NCBI GenBank assembly: GCA_034769895.1
Contig: CM068371.1
Location: 404,347,969-404,411,968, forward strand
DNA length: 64,000 bases
Source: Magicicada septendecula
Taxonomy: Eukaryota > Arthropoda > Insecta > Hemiptera > Cicadidae
Direction: 5' to 3'
The notes below the pieces were generated by a model. That model was given only the letters and a program-made list of their open reading frames with translations. It had not been told where the DNA came from and did no database searches. This document shows positions 21,400 through 34,289 of this stretch, in pieces. Numbering within the stretch: position 1 is the first letter of the stretch; the number at the start of each line of letters is the position of its first letter. The translations under genes were made by a program, and so were the position numbers.

Positions 21400-21700
21400 A
21401 CTTTTTTAATTCCATATTCCGTAAGGAAATGGAAGTGTGGTAATCGCGAAAAAAATCATGTTCGAGATAAGGGCAGAGTCTGATTCTACTACCCTCAAAA
21501 CATGAAGAAAACTGTGTGTGTGTAGAATTTTTTCTATGGCGAACAATAACTACCGCAAAATCACACAGAATCAAATAATTTTTTGCATATGTGCCCGAGT
21601 TGTAGAGGACTCAAGAGCTATTGATTTTGGTGAAGATCGGTTAAGGGGAAGGGGTAGTTTACCAGCAACGTTTTAGGTTTTAACAAGAGTAAAGTACTTG
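21400..21700 (+). repeat. Second copy of the 158-bp-unit repeat, with a single unit
   Basis: Leader CCATATTCCGTAAGGAAATG, CATGTTCGAGATAAGGGCAG and TCTGATTCTACTACCCTC match 7,035-7,130; one unit (GGCGAACAATAAC near 21,538, ending GGGGTAGTTTACC) is followed by AACAAGAGTAAAGTACTTG, exactly as after the fifth unit at 7,980. The distal motif of the family may be at 22,172-22,205. Confidence 0.8.
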
Positions 21701-23180
21701 ATTTTACTAAATAAAGTATCCTGAAAATAAAGTCATAATAATCCACTGTAGAAAGGTAGATGAAATGTCTATAAATTAAAAGGGTAGTCGAAGGGGGAGG
21801 GGGTAATGTTTTGTATTGATGTTATAAATTCATTCGACCGAAAACTTTAAAAAATTTTAATAAAATAATAACAATTGATATTCCATTGAGATTCCATGTA
21901 AACGAAATATCGTAACCACGGATACGTAAACAAAATAATTTTTCGTTTTCAGAAATTCACAGATTACAAACGCTGGGAGTTATTCGCTTTCGTTCGCGTT
22001 GTTTAAATAAAGGATAATATAATCAAATTCATTTTTATTTTTAAAATATTAACAACTATGTACAATTCGTATTTCGATTATCTTTCTTAACGTTTTTACC
22101 AAAAGCATGCTGATATATTTAGTTTCGTTCTGAGTGTACATGTTAAAAATAATTTTATAATTAATTTGAACATGGAAGTCATGTTTGGTTCTCCATACCG
22201 ATTTTTTATTTCAATATATTTTGTTTGCAATACTTGAGATAATACATTTCACAATTACTTTTGAAGTGTGTTAATAAACTCTTTTGATTACCAAACCGTC
22301 TAAAAGTCCAAAATAACTGCTGTGGCACAGGAAGTAGGTTTTAAAATCTGAAGAACGTTCAGCTACCAGAATATGTCGTTTTAAACATACGTATTAGTGT
22401 GTTTGTTAGTCATGAAACCTGACTATATTGTCAGCAAACGCTCCACGCGAGCTATGCCAGTAATCGTCTTGCTATTTGTGGTTAATTGTAAGATGAAGTG
22501 AACACTACATTCAGTACTTACACGAAACTGAACCGCAAACGCTGAATTCCTGCGGTCAATGGTTGATGATTCAACATTAACTCCGCAACAACAGGTGTTC
22601 ACTCACGTGTTATCTCCATTGTTTCCTTCAGTTATGTGTTAGCACAAAGACTATAAATAGGCACTGTGTCTCCAGAGCACACATATTTATATAAACAAGC
22701 ATCATCGTTCTTTAGATTCGACTGATTTTGCGCATCTGTTTATAAAAAGGGCTTTCTGTTTTATTTTTTTATTCTTTTAAGGCACATCCTTCACCGTTTA
22801 TTTTAACACGTTACCCGCTTAAATTGAACAAAATCTTCTTCTTTTTCTTTACCTCCTTCGTGCATTTATTGGATCTTGATCCGTAACCATACTGTGTAGA
22901 GTCACTGATCACACAATCTGTTCGAGAGGTTCAAATGGGGTGGTGACGTGTGACTGATAAATACAGTATACTGGAAATTAGATGGTCAGCATCTCTACTC
23001 TATACGACTTTCGTCTACAAGTCTGTGAACCTCGGGAACTTAACCAATGGTGTCTAAGGCCTGGAGAATCAACCCGGATAGAGGAAGTGGTCAGGTCGGA
23101 TGAAAGCAGGTTGGCCAGAAGGGTTGGTTACCCGTTCAGAGGAACAGCGTGACTTTCTTGTATTAGCAAAAACGCTGCTA
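21701..23180. other. Unassigned region
   Basis: AT-rich; contains the ATGGAAGTCATG...CCATACCGAT motif (22,172-22,205) shared with 9,956. No gene recognised. A GC-richer stretch at 22,900-23,180 has no open frame of interest. Confidence 0.4.
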
Positions 23181-23184
23181 CGAT

Positions 23185-23640
23185 ATGCTTACGATACAAA
23201 GTACCATTGAACAGCGTATAAATTCAATGGATTCGTACAATTGTGCGGAGACGCAGTGGTCAAGATGCTGGCTATATCTCGCGGCAGATTCAATCATTTT
23301 GGGCAGCTCGCAGGCGTTCTCTAATTATCAACGTTCGAAACGGTCAGCTAAGTTTCATTTCAGAAAGTGCACCAATAACAGTTGGGACCATCCGAACGTA
23401 TCATATAGGAAATTTGAGTTACGTGTTTTGTCTACAGTTACATTATGTAGGCTATGTACAACTTGTGTACTTTATGACGGCCGCCAACCTTGGTGAAACC
23501 AGTGTGGGCAGAACACTGTTTTTTGTCAGTGTTGAAACCCCCCTTTTATTTTATAAGTTTTTTTTTTGTAATTTTTCTATTTTATTTTATTTATTTATTT
23601 ATTTATTTTTTTTATTTAAATGGGAGAGACATAATATTTA
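23185..23640 (+). other. Overlapping open frames of unknown nature
   Basis: Two overlapping plus-strand frames (103 and 132 codons) with no motif I can assign. The part from 23,364 to 23,435 is a repeat shared with 19,478. The second frame ends in a Phe/Leu-rich low-complexity stretch caused by a (TTTA)n-like run (about 23,580-23,612). Most likely decayed repeat rather than a gene. Confidence 0.3.
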
Positions 23641-25665
23641 AAACTAGGTGATGAACCTAGAGGAAGCATAAAGTGTCCAAAGGCCCAAGCTACAATCACA
23701 GACATGTCCACTGGATGGATGACAGGACTTGCAAATGAAAAACTCTATTAACAAAACAAGTGTGAACTTTATTTAGCATGCAGTCACATACATGATATTG
23801 CAAGGCATAATTTGATAATACACTGAGTGAAATTGAAATACTTTCACCTCTATATGTTATACATCATTACATACATAGTATAATATTGTGCGTGACTATT
23901 TAATTCAGGGGCTGTAAAAGAGTGGATGCAACACTATGTCAAGACAACATTGTAATTCTTTTTAATATGTGATATTTAAAGTTTAAATTTAAATTTTCTG
24001 CAACACTATGTCCAAGATAAACATTATAATAATTTAGTTTTAATATGTAATATTGAAATTTTTTATTGTGATGTATAAAGTTTAAAGTTAAATTGGCAAG
24101 CGCTTTCTATAATTCCTTAAGCACATGTGCTATCACATCATAAATTTTGTCACATTCCCCCCCATTGAAAATTACACACAAACACATACATAATACATAT
24201 AACACACACCCACAATTCTTGTACCGACCCTCTCACAATAACCCTTTGCATTAAACGTACAAATGTATATATATATATACATACAAACAAACCGAGCTTA
24301 GTAGTTCACAGTTAAATCACCCCTAGGATGAGAATTTAAATAACACGGGAGACTGAACTGCCCCCAACAGAACAAAAGACTCAAAATTTGATAAGTAAAG
24401 ACAACTTCAATAATTATGAAGCAAAACTCCGAGTATTAAGTCATGATAATAGTTGAAGCCACAATACATGAAGAAATCAAACACCCCCAGTCCTGAATTA
24501 TGCCCACACGGCGGGACATGAGCAAGCAGGACATAACTAACTCTCAGATACATAAAACGCATTAAAAGACGGAAAACCTAGAGAAGTTCACGCAGATACA
24601 TGTGTGTGTGTGTGCAATTTCCTTACATAGTATAAGAAGTTATAAAAGATTACATAATGCTTAGTTGTATGCAAGGTCCACATCTGCAGGCACAAAACTT
24701 AACGTGTGTGTGTTTGCAGATCTTGTGCAAGTTAAACGCGGGGTATCATAAGTCTGTTTCTGAGAGCGTCTGCTGATTTACAGAATAGTGGTAGATGAAA
24801 TAATAAAGTAAATACAGAAGGATCACACCTGGATAGTCCGATGTAGCAACTAAGTGGCACTGTTGCTAAGCTGTAGCGTGTAGTTTGCACTGGTAATTCC
24901 TGGGGGCAGAATTCCTCCACGTGTGCGTCTGTGTGTCCCAACTGACGGCAGCTCACGGCTCAAGTAGCATCTCTGCCCGAGGGGTTGGCAGTTGTACGCC
25001 CAACCCCGACACCCATCTCGCCATTAGTCGAGCACCTGGAGCTGACTTTACTCTAGCTTCTCATAGAGCAGTACATCGAAACCAGAACAGATTAATGCCG
25101 TCAGTTGAGGACCAGACCTTCCTGGATGAGGGTTGAAACAGAAATGAGAGCTCTTACATGTTAATTTTCACCTATGAAAGCTCCCCTGAATGCAGGTTAG
25201 CGCACAGCACAGCTGGGGCGGCCAACTGAATATTCGTCACCGCTACTCACAAACAGTCTACATACACTCGGCGACGACGCGATACAAGGGCATTGCATGA
25301 CGTCGAGAACGCGCCAGTTTTTAAAAGAAAATTACATGCCCCAGCAACCGAGCTTCGCGTTTCCCGAGCCGAACAAAGTACGGCACAGTGTAACGGCACG
25401 TCTCACTGAGTGCATAAGTATTGATGCGTTTTCAAAAACATTTACCGTGTAGGCCTGTATTTCATTTAATTATTTAGTTTGTATCGTTACTAGTGTTTAG
25501 TTTGGGGCTGTGACATGTGATAAATAATCTAATTACATTTTAATATCATTTAATATTGTCTGTGGTTGTGTTTTCAGACATCACGTTAAGTTAAACTGAA
25601 TTTTATTTTGCTTAACGTATTGTTACTTTTACAGTACATTTTATTTCATTACGTAATCAGAAAAA
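23641..25665. other. Unassigned region
   Basis: Mixed AT-rich and CA-rich DNA with short TG and TA runs (near 24,261 and 24,602). A GC-richer segment (24,900-25,400) precedes the transposase below and may contain its upstream region. No terminal repeat could be paired. Confidence 0.4.
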
Positions 25666-27138
25666 ATGCCTCCTATTAAATCGAAGTTAGGTAAAAAAAT
25701 TGTGCATAGCCAAGCTCGGAAGTCATTTCTAATGTATGTAAATTTATGGAAAGTGAAAAAAATGGAATTAGTATTCCATTAAAAAAGGTTCAAAAACGAA
25801 TAGCGTCATCAACAGGAGTTTATGAAAGAACGATTCGCCGTATTAAAAGTGAGGGTATAACAATAGAAAATGAACAGTCACCACACTTTATAACACCTCG
25901 TAAAGAAAGAAAGAGGAGGTCAACAAAATCTAATACTGATGATTTTGATAAATGTGTGATAAGACGAACAATTTACAATTTTACGACAACATAAAAAACA
26001 TATCCTACGCTACGAAAACTTCATCAACTTCTGAAGTCTGGTGTGAACTTTCAAGGTAGCTTATCATGTTTAAGGAAAGTTATTATAAACTTAGGGTTTA
26101 AGTGGAAGAAGATTAGAAATAATAGAAGTGTGTTAAATGAACGTCAAGAGATAAGGGCAAAAAGAATTGAATACCTTAGGCAAATAAAACAATTCAGGAC
26201 AGAAAACCGGCCAATCGTTTACACAGATGAGACGTATATACACACGTCTCATGCAGTAAAAAAGTCGTGGTACGACGAAAGTGGTGAAGGCGCGAGTGTA
26301 CCGTTAAATAAAGGAGACAGATTCATAATAGTTCACGCGGGTACAGATCAAGGGTTCATCGATGGTGCCTTATTGGTTTTTAAATCGGGAAAGAAAACAG
26401 GTGATTATCATGGGGATATGAATAGTACAAATTTCGAGAAATGGTTAGTTGAAAAGCTAATTCCGGGATTACCAAAAAAGTCAGTGTTAGTATTAGATAA
26501 TGCACCATACCACAATTACCAATCTGAAAAATGTCCCACATCAAATTCTTCAGAAAGTGAGTTAATGCAGTGGTTATCTAATAAAAAAATTCCTTGTACA
26601 CCTAATATGTTTAAACCAGAGCTACATAAGTTAGTAAAAATGAATAAACCGTTAGAAAAACCCTATAAAATAGATAGTATTTTAGGAAATCACGGGCACA
26701 CTGTTATTCGTCTACCTCCGTATCATCCTGATCTAAACCCCATAGAACTTATTTGGGCTCAACTTAAACACTCTGTTGCAAAAAAACAACACCACTTTTG
26801 ATAATAAAAACCTAATAGATTTAACTAGGCAAGCATGCCAATCAATAGAAAAACAACAATGGACATCAGTGTGTGAACATGTAATTAAAATTGAAGACGA
26901 ATATTTGGAAAGAGAAGGAGTAACAGATGAAATGCAAGATAGGCTTGTAATTAACTTAGACGAAGATGATGATGACGATGACGACGACGACGACGATGAC
27001 CTATCAAGCGCTGAATCTTCAGACGATGGCAGCTATATCTCCGGTGTTGAAGCAATTTTGGACAGAGAAACATCGCCGGACTTGGAGAATGATACTGAAT
27101 TCCCAGTTCATTCTGACTTCGTATATATATCTTTATAA
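25666..27138 (+). pseudogene. IS630/Tc1/mariner-superfamily DDE transposase, copy B (D-to-E spacing 82)
   Basis: Starts at MPPIKSKLGKKIVHSQARK (25,666). A one-base loss near 25,718 shifts into the main frame, with a helix-turn-helix region (SSTGVYERTIRRIKSEGI), DDFDKCVIRRTIYNF, an in-frame TAA at 25,992, then LRKVIINLGFKWKK. The catalytic core is Asp 1 in VYTDETYIHT (about 26,220), Asp 2 in VLVLDNAPYHN (about 26,490) and Glu in YHPDLNPIELIWAQLK (about 26,740), with 82 residues between Asp 2 and Glu. A one-base loss in an A-run near 26,785 precedes the C-terminus (HVIKIEDEYLEREGV) and an acidic run of 12 Asp that ends in a serine/aspartate tail. Copy A shares the plan but differs at most positions, so these are different lineages of one family. 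Confidence 0.85.
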
Positions 27139-28086
27139 GTCGGTAAGTTACTTACATTCATTACTTACATATTAATTTTAAAATTTGTATTAATAATTGT
27201 ATTAAATGCAAGAAAAATTAATGGGCTCGATTTTATGTGATATTTTATATAAAGTATGCACATTTTTATGCGTGGTTACCCACTTTTACCCACTTTTTTC
27301 GTTTAGGTCCTATTTTAGCAGCACTTGCATAAAGCATATTTATGGTCATTTTAGATTTAGATTTCTCTATTTCTTCTATTAGTATTCCACTTGCTTGCTT
27401 TACACTAGTAATTATTTGTTATTTACATTATGTAACAAATAACATTGTTATGGTATTACAAATACATATTTCACACAATTTCGAGTAATACTGAGTAGAA
27501 TTATAAATAGTAGTTAGTTGAATGAAATCCGGAAATGTCAACAATGTGTAAAACCCGAGTTGTAATAATTAAATAGTTAAGGCCACCCATACAGCCGGCT
27601 GTAGCAACAGTAAGACGGACGTTTTTGAAATGAAGTGTTACAACTTAGCACACTGAGTCTCCCCACTACCCCCACTTTTCGCGCAGCTATGGAGAGGCCA
27701 CCGTAAAGTAACGTGATTGTAATGTAACTATAGTTTTGAAGCTCAAGCTATATATGTAATGAAGTGGAAGTTTTATTCACTTCATTGCTTGTGCGAACAT
27801 TGAGGGCGATGTAGAGACAGTGTTATGGAACTAAAGCAGTACAGTTGCATTTATCTTGAACCCAATATATAACGGTATTATAAAGTCTAAAATAACAAAA
27901 ACTTTACGAAAGATCAGGTAAGGGGAGAGACCTGTACTTCAGCTGAAAACATTCAGTGAGAGTGACCATCAGTTAGTTGTCCGTATAACTCAACACATTC
28001 CCTGTAACCAATTACATTTATGTATAGCGGCGACCATAACGAATATGTATTGTGACGTGTCGCTCTCCCTCCACATTTGTGTGGCA
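27139..28086. other. Unassigned region downstream of transposase B
   Basis: AT-rich 3' flank. Nothing coding recognised. The right terminus of the transposon should lie here but no match to an upstream end was found. Confidence 0.4.
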
Positions 28087-28090
28087 CAGT

Positions 28091-28118
28091 ACCACACACG
28101 CGCGCGCGCGCGCACGCA
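28091..28118. repeat. (AC)/(GC) alternating purine-pyrimidine tract
   Basis: CCACACACGCGCGCGCGCGCGC-type run: an AC repeat passing into a CG repeat. Such alternating tracts favour Z-DNA. Confidence 0.85.
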
Positions 28119-30649
28119 CTTTCAGACGACCCCACTGGAATGTTTCCAACAGTCTCGGGGCAAACGGTACAACGCCAGTGTTGTCTCAGAAGGTATAGAC
28201 CTGACGATAGATTATGAGCAGTCGCTGCGCTGTGGACAAACACCCCGTTGCGAGGCTAACAAAATTTTCAATCAGAACATTAGAAGTATGCGTGCGACGG
28301 AGAGAAATCGGAGAGAAATGTAATGTGTAAGCGAGACGGCGAATTCTTAACGCGTTTTCTCCCCTCCCTCCTCTTTGTAAGTGGGGGGGGGAATTCTTTG
28401 CAGAGTTAAGCGAGTCCACCGCTTTAGAAAGGCTGTCAGGCTTCTACAAAACTCGGTTGTCTAGAGAAACGAGTGAATAAATTTATTTACCATTCTGTTT
28501 ACGATCGACTTAGACAGGCTTCAGTAACACTTCCTTTTCTTAGTTCTCCACAGCCGAGATTCGCTTTGTCTCGGATTTTAGGTGTTTTACGTCGTGCAAA
28601 CAAAGAAAATGAGAATACATAGTTCGGAAGGAAAGAGGTGAAAGAAAAGAGTATGCACTTGAACGGATAACATAGAAACGGCATCTTACACTTATACCCT
28701 GTACTGTGCTTTGGGTCGATCTTCACGAATTCGGGTGTGACCTGCAACATCGCGGAGTACAATTTGATTATATCTAATCGGTGTACGGTTTGGTGAGGTC
28801 GACTCTAAGCTTCACCTGGCACAGACAGGTGGTGACCGAGGGCGCAGGGCGCATTGGAAGCGTGCACTGTTTCTGTGAAGAAGGGACACCAAGGGAGGTC
28901 CTAACGATCAGGTTGAAGGTGTAACAGCGAGCGCCATTTCGTAGTTCTGTTTTGGCCAAATAATTCTAAACGAAAGCAAGTACGTAAAACCGACATGGTG
29001 ATGAGTCACAACGCTGCAGTACATAACCCTTGTTAAACTAGATGAATATTGCAAAGTTTGTAAACGTTTGTAAAGTAGGTTATACAGAGAAGCAAGAAGG
29101 CTTTCAGCCAGATTTTGTTGAGCGAAATGTCAATTAAAGTAGAACTGGAAAGTGCGGTAAATGATTTAAAATAAAAATAATAATGTAGTACTAACTAATG
29201 TATGTACAAATCTGAAAATAGTTAACCTAAAATTATGTAAAATGTACTAGTGCAAATAAGCAAAACTCAGTCATAATATATAAAATGTAGAAGTAGTTTG
29301 TAAGAAACACCAATTAAAATCATACGTAGACCTAACCAAGGACTCACAACCATTATGTGAAGCCAGGTACCATAATAAATCTTATAAAATTATACGAGTC
29401 AAATGTCAAAATAATGTAAATTAGATAAAAATAACTGTATTTAAACTCCTGAAAGCGATCATAAAAAGCCGTTTTACAAACAAAAATAAGAGTGCAAAAA
29501 CATTATAGTACAAAACTAAGCCAAAGGCGTAAGAAGTTGGTTTCTAACAATAGTGTATTCTAGAAAAGACGCTAACTCACCCTTACTTAAGCGTCTAATG
29601 TCAGAGAACACTGAAGTGGAAGAGTGATGTATATTAGTAAAATAAATAGTAAAAATTATTGATCAGTGTCAAATCTAGCAGTTCAACATAAAGAATAACA
29701 GTCGTAATGAAAAATAATATTTTTAAGAAAAGATACAAAGAAACTAATTTCCAAGAAAGATATAACTTAATTAACAACATGCTAAGGAGATAATTGACAA
29801 GGCAAGTAAAATTAACTATGTACAACGGAAAGCCTGGTGAGAAAGAAATAACTAAGTACAAAAAATACGTACCAGGGAAAGAAGAACTTTATATTTAAGA
29901 CACATTCAATCGAGAAAACCTTTACTGCATGACAAAACCAACACGTGGACACTAATATTGTATAACTAAGTAATCAAACTGAACATTTAAGCGCTATACG
30001 TTATTGTGTTACATTAATAGAGTTGATTTTCAAATAGTACAATTTAAAACAAAACCATACAAATTAAACACTCACGATTAAACTGTAATTGGAAATAATT
30101 TTTGGCTTAACATCCTTCTTGGTGTCAGCCATTACAATGTTTGTTCAGAAGATGGCGGCTCCGATAGAGATCACTTATAAGATGGCAGGTCTGCCCGGTT
30201 ACTTTTAAAATATTTTAAATAAACCGAATATTAATATTTTGTTATAGTAAATTAAAAAATATAAAAAATTGGATTTTACTAATTGTTTGTTTGTACTGTA
30301 TGTGCTTCATGCCCTGAGGTTGAGAATCTATATATGCATGCTCTAAAATAAAAAACTAATTATTAATTGAGCATTTCGTCTGATTTTAATCAACAGTTGT
30401 ACCAAAACAGTATGGGACCCAAATGATTAACCGCTAAGAGATTTCCTGGACTATTTAGTCGAAGTGTGCACGCTAAGCGAAATGTTGTTTAGGACGAAGC
30501 CTGAGATACTTCACAACACTTTCGTCGCGACAAAGCAGTTTATCTCATTCTTTTCACAAAATTTAACAAACCACGTTTTTCGATCTTGCATAGTAGGCCC
30601 ACAATGTCAAAAAATCGCCTAATACACCAATACACTATTTACTGAAAAT
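28119..30649. other. Unassigned region, AT-rich to the right
   Basis: 28,119-28,960 is of mixed composition with a 9-G run (28,383-28,391) and scattered open frames without motifs. 28,960-30,250 is AT-rich and resembles LTR-type sequence in composition, but no paired ends were found. AAGATGGCGGCTCCGATAG at 30,151 and similar GGCGGC words near 39,590 and 59,190 may be shared fragments. Confidence 0.35.
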
Positions 30650-30651
30650 CT

Positions 30652-30690
30652 GGGGGGGGCAGCCCCGCTGGTGCCGCCCATGCCCGTAAA
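30652..30690 (-). repeat. hAT-like terminal sequence (orphan)
   Basis: On the minus strand this reads CATGGGCGGCACCAGCGGGG then CTGCCCCCCC, resembling the CAGGGGCGG-type ends of hAT-derived repeats. No partner end was found nearby. Confidence 0.3.
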
Positions 30691-30799
30691 TGTCAGACGT
30701 TCTATGTTTGCTCTTCTCCGTACTCCGTTTTCATTAAGCGCGCCACACACCTTTCGGAACATTTCCTCTACCAGACTCTTATTCAGTTCTCATCCGCTT

Positions 30800-31440
30800 A
30801 ACGATCATGTCTTCGTCACAATGGTGGCCGCTGATCGAATCATCGTTCAACGGTATTAACAGTTTCCATTTTCGTCATAGCACTGATGAAGGTCATCACC
30901 TGTAGCATCTATTAACTACTGATGGCATTTCTGTTATTTCCAATTGTATTTCATTTCATTCCTAAGTAGCAGATCCCAAGCTTAAATTTCATGAGTTTCT
31001 CAAAATTATACTTACCTCTCTCCAGATTATATCCATCTCCTTGAAGAGATTCTTCCTGACCTCTCCTCATTATCAAGTACTTGGTATTCCCTTGGTATCA
31101 AGTACTAATCCCGTGCCGCTTTTCCACCTTTCCTTCTCCGCCTGACTAATACTCTCTGAGATAATTCCTTGCATAACGAAGTACTGGAGTAGTCTACAAA
31201 AATGCACCTCTTTAGTTTATCGCGATCTTATGATCTTTTCTAAGCGTGCGTTAAAGAAGAGGGTCGACAGCACAGCTCTTGTCTAAACCTTCTACTTATC
31301 TGAAAGAATTCTGAGATAATCCCCTGGTCTTTTTACTCTAGATGCAGTTTCCCTCAATGTTATTTTCACTATGTTTAACAGTTTCTTTGGTACTCCATAC
31401 AATAACATTGAAACCATAGAAGAATATCACGCCTCAGGCT
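30800..31440 (-). pseudogene. Decayed non-LTR reverse transcriptase remnant, minus strand
   Basis: Minus-strand fragments in shifting frames: LFFNARLEKIIRSR (about 31,250, like the LFN.ALEK.IR segment after the PQG box), QGIISESISQAEKERW (about 31,160), KYLIMRRGQEESLQGDGYN (about 31,070) and KFKLGICYLG (about 30,985). The order fits an RTE-type protein. Heavily broken; identification rests on spaced weak matches. Confidence 0.4.
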
Positions 31441-31609
31441 ACAAACGATCACGAAAAAGAAAATTTAAAAAAGAAAAGACTGGATATCTCAAAAAATGAC
31501 GAGTATCCACAAAATGAGTAACCACATGTTTACTGGACGAGCAAAGCGACTTCTCAGTTTTAACTCAACCGTTTGTCATTTATTTGCCTGTCTGCCTATC
31601 TGTTTGGCG

Positions 31610-32310
31610 GATGTTTCACGATAACTTTTGAACGCACCAACCGATTCTCGTAGAATGTAGCATGCAACGTGTGTGGAATACCACATTAAAGAGAATTTAA
31701 CCAAAACCTAAATATAGTGTTCAGTTTTGAAAATTTCGAAATTTTGCGACACAAGGGTTCAAAAGGTGCACCAGAAGTTTGTAAAAATCCACGCAGGCAA
31801 AAGGCTGAAGGCAATTTTTACCCAAATCCGAATGCATTGTTTTTTTTTTGTCCCGAGGGACCGGCCTGGTATGTGGCAAAGCCCCTCTTCAGCCGTTGGC
31901 GTCTCTCCATCCTGGCTATGCCTAATGCATTGTTTACGATGAATACTTTGTATGTCTAGGAGCATCAAGGCCAAAAACGGAAGTCAAACTTTTGAAAACA
32001 TTGTATAATTCTATATGGGACATGAAATTATGAGGAATTTCATTCAAAATACATACTCCGTATTCTTAGTAATTGGAGAAAGTTAATATCTCTCAACACT
32101 CCTTCTAGACCGCTTTCAATATTGTTTGGAAGCTGTGGTGTTTGCAAAAAAATCTTTAAATATTGTTACGAGTTATCTACATTTGTGTAACGTATTATGT
32201 ATGGTCTTATAGATATCTATGGAAACATACATAAACTTAAAGGCTAGGACCAAACAAATGTTTGCATACTTGGAATTTTGTGGGTTTATTGCCTTTATTA
32301 TAATAACAAA
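31610..32310 (+). repeat. Interspersed repeat family, longest copy
   Basis: The left half matches 34,290-34,520 and the inverted 18,540-18,880 copy (CCGATTCTCGTAGAATG, ACGTGTGTGGA, TTTAACCAAAACCTAAA, TAGTGTTCAG). The right half matches 20,450-20,745 (AAATTATGAGGAATTTCATT, ATAGATATCTATGGAAACAT). It carries 31,840-31,930 as a segment not seen in the others. No coding content. Confidence 0.65.
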
Positions 32311-34289
32311 CTAATATTGTTTTCTGCTTAAAAATTGTTATTATTTTACTATAAGAAATCTTATAGTAAGCCCTACTATATTGCAGTATAGTGAGTTTTC
32401 GAGTTTTTCTTTTGACATCTGAAAAATTATCTAATATTGAAATTTATTTAATAATAAATGTATTTCGTTCAAAATAATAAACGAGTTCTGCAGGTCAGGG
32501 AGGTCATTTGCAAGTTTGTTCGATAACACTGGCGTCCCACGGTGATACTCTGTTCAAAATGTTCCACTGCGACTAGTTTTTGGAAGGATTATCGTGTCAA
32601 TGATTTGATTCCTAACATTATGAACGTGTCCAACAACGGGAATTAGAGAATAGATTCGAAAGTCCCGAGGCCTTAACTTTAAATAGGAGTACGGTTAAAA
32701 ATATGCAATGAAGAAAGTACGTGAAACGTCAGTCGAAAAGAAACGAAATAAAAACAATAAAGCTGTTTAATTAAGAGGACATCATTAACTAGTAGAGTAA
32801 TTTGTTGCAATCAGAAGTATTCGCGTGATACATATGTTGTGCTAAACAAAGCAAAACAAAACACTCGAAGTGATAATAGGATGGGCCGTAATCCTTGATA
32901 CCGGCAGAAAGCTTTTCCCGCTTCTATAATTGAAAGGTATTCCGGCCTTGAGATGTTTCGTTCGGGAACCAGTCCCCTCTACATGCAGCACGCTCACTTC
33001 TAAACTTTGTTGGTATATGCAAATAATGCAAGTTTCTTTATACGCGTACTTATTTGTTTATACCACTTTTAGATGCATTTTTCATTTAACTTAGATTTGT
33101 TGTTTGTTTATACTATTTGCTAGATTTGTTGTTTGTTTATACTATTTGCCAACTATTATTTTATTTTGTTTTAATTTTAAATTCAATTTCATTGTTATTT
33201 CATTTTCCTCCATTTCATTTTTAACTACACAAACGTAAAGCGTATTCATAAAAATATTGCAAACTGCATAAGACAGCGTGGCTAAGGTCAAGCATCCGTT
33301 GATTTCATTAATACCATAAAGCATTTTTAGTAACAGTTATAATATTGTTACTATGCATATAATAACAATTATAGATTTACATGTATACAAAGTGTGAGTG
33401 TAGAGAGAGGAGTAGTTTTTACTAACAGCCTCTGCAGTTTAGAGACTAACAAGAGTTATATCTATTTTATATCTACATATAAAATTCTGGTATAATTTAC
33501 GAACTTATTCTATAAACACAATTATTTTCTATGAATTCATATTTTAATAACTATTATGTTTATAATATGTTTATAATATTATGTTCATAAGTTTTACTAA
33601 AAATAAGTAATTTTTTTACCCTTTACCAAAAGTTTATGCCTCATAAGCTAAACAAAATAATAGGAATTCTTATTTCCCGATATTTAGAATGGATTCGTGA
33701 CTTCCGTAACTTTTAATTTTCATAATCACCTTTACATCTCAAACGGGGTTGAAAGATGTAGCAGGTTGCTTACATTAGTTAAACAACTGAATTATTTTCA
33801 GGGAAGGCAAATAGAGCACCCCCAAGGGTATGCCGTCCACGTCAAGCCTATTCCATCGAAATGTACAATTTTACTTTCGTTACGTGGAAACTGTTTTCAG
33901 AAAGTCATCAATCATTTGGTATAAACGTTTTTTCCAGGCTGTCGAGTACTACCGCTGAAAGTGTTAAAAAAAATTCATCTAGTCTGAAGGTTTCGGACAA
34001 AACCAGTATACGCATGTTTTTATTGCTTAAACGCCATACATAAAATAAATTACTTTAATTTTAAATTTTGAAATTCTAAAGTATTTTTACTTTTGGTTAA
34101 CTACGACACTAAACCGATCAGAATGTCAGATGAAGCAGAGCAGGACCTCATACAGTAGAAGCTTCTGCTAATTGAAAGTTTTGGTTTCTTCTCGATTCCA
34201 TATTTTGCTATCAATCAATTCCAGTTTCCGGCACTAGATTGCTTTTATTTTTACCAATACTTTATTTATACTATCAGTAATACGCATGA
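32311..34289. other. Unassigned region with one short tandem duplication
   Basis: AT-rich. A perfect 29-bp direct duplication lies at 33,092-33,120 and 33,121-33,149 (TAGATTTGTTG...CTATTTGC). No gene recognised. Confidence 0.5.

Noticed and set aside
26966..27175. Met/Thr-repeat ORF
   Set aside because: Alternate frame of the GAT/GAC run that encodes the acidic tail of transposase B.
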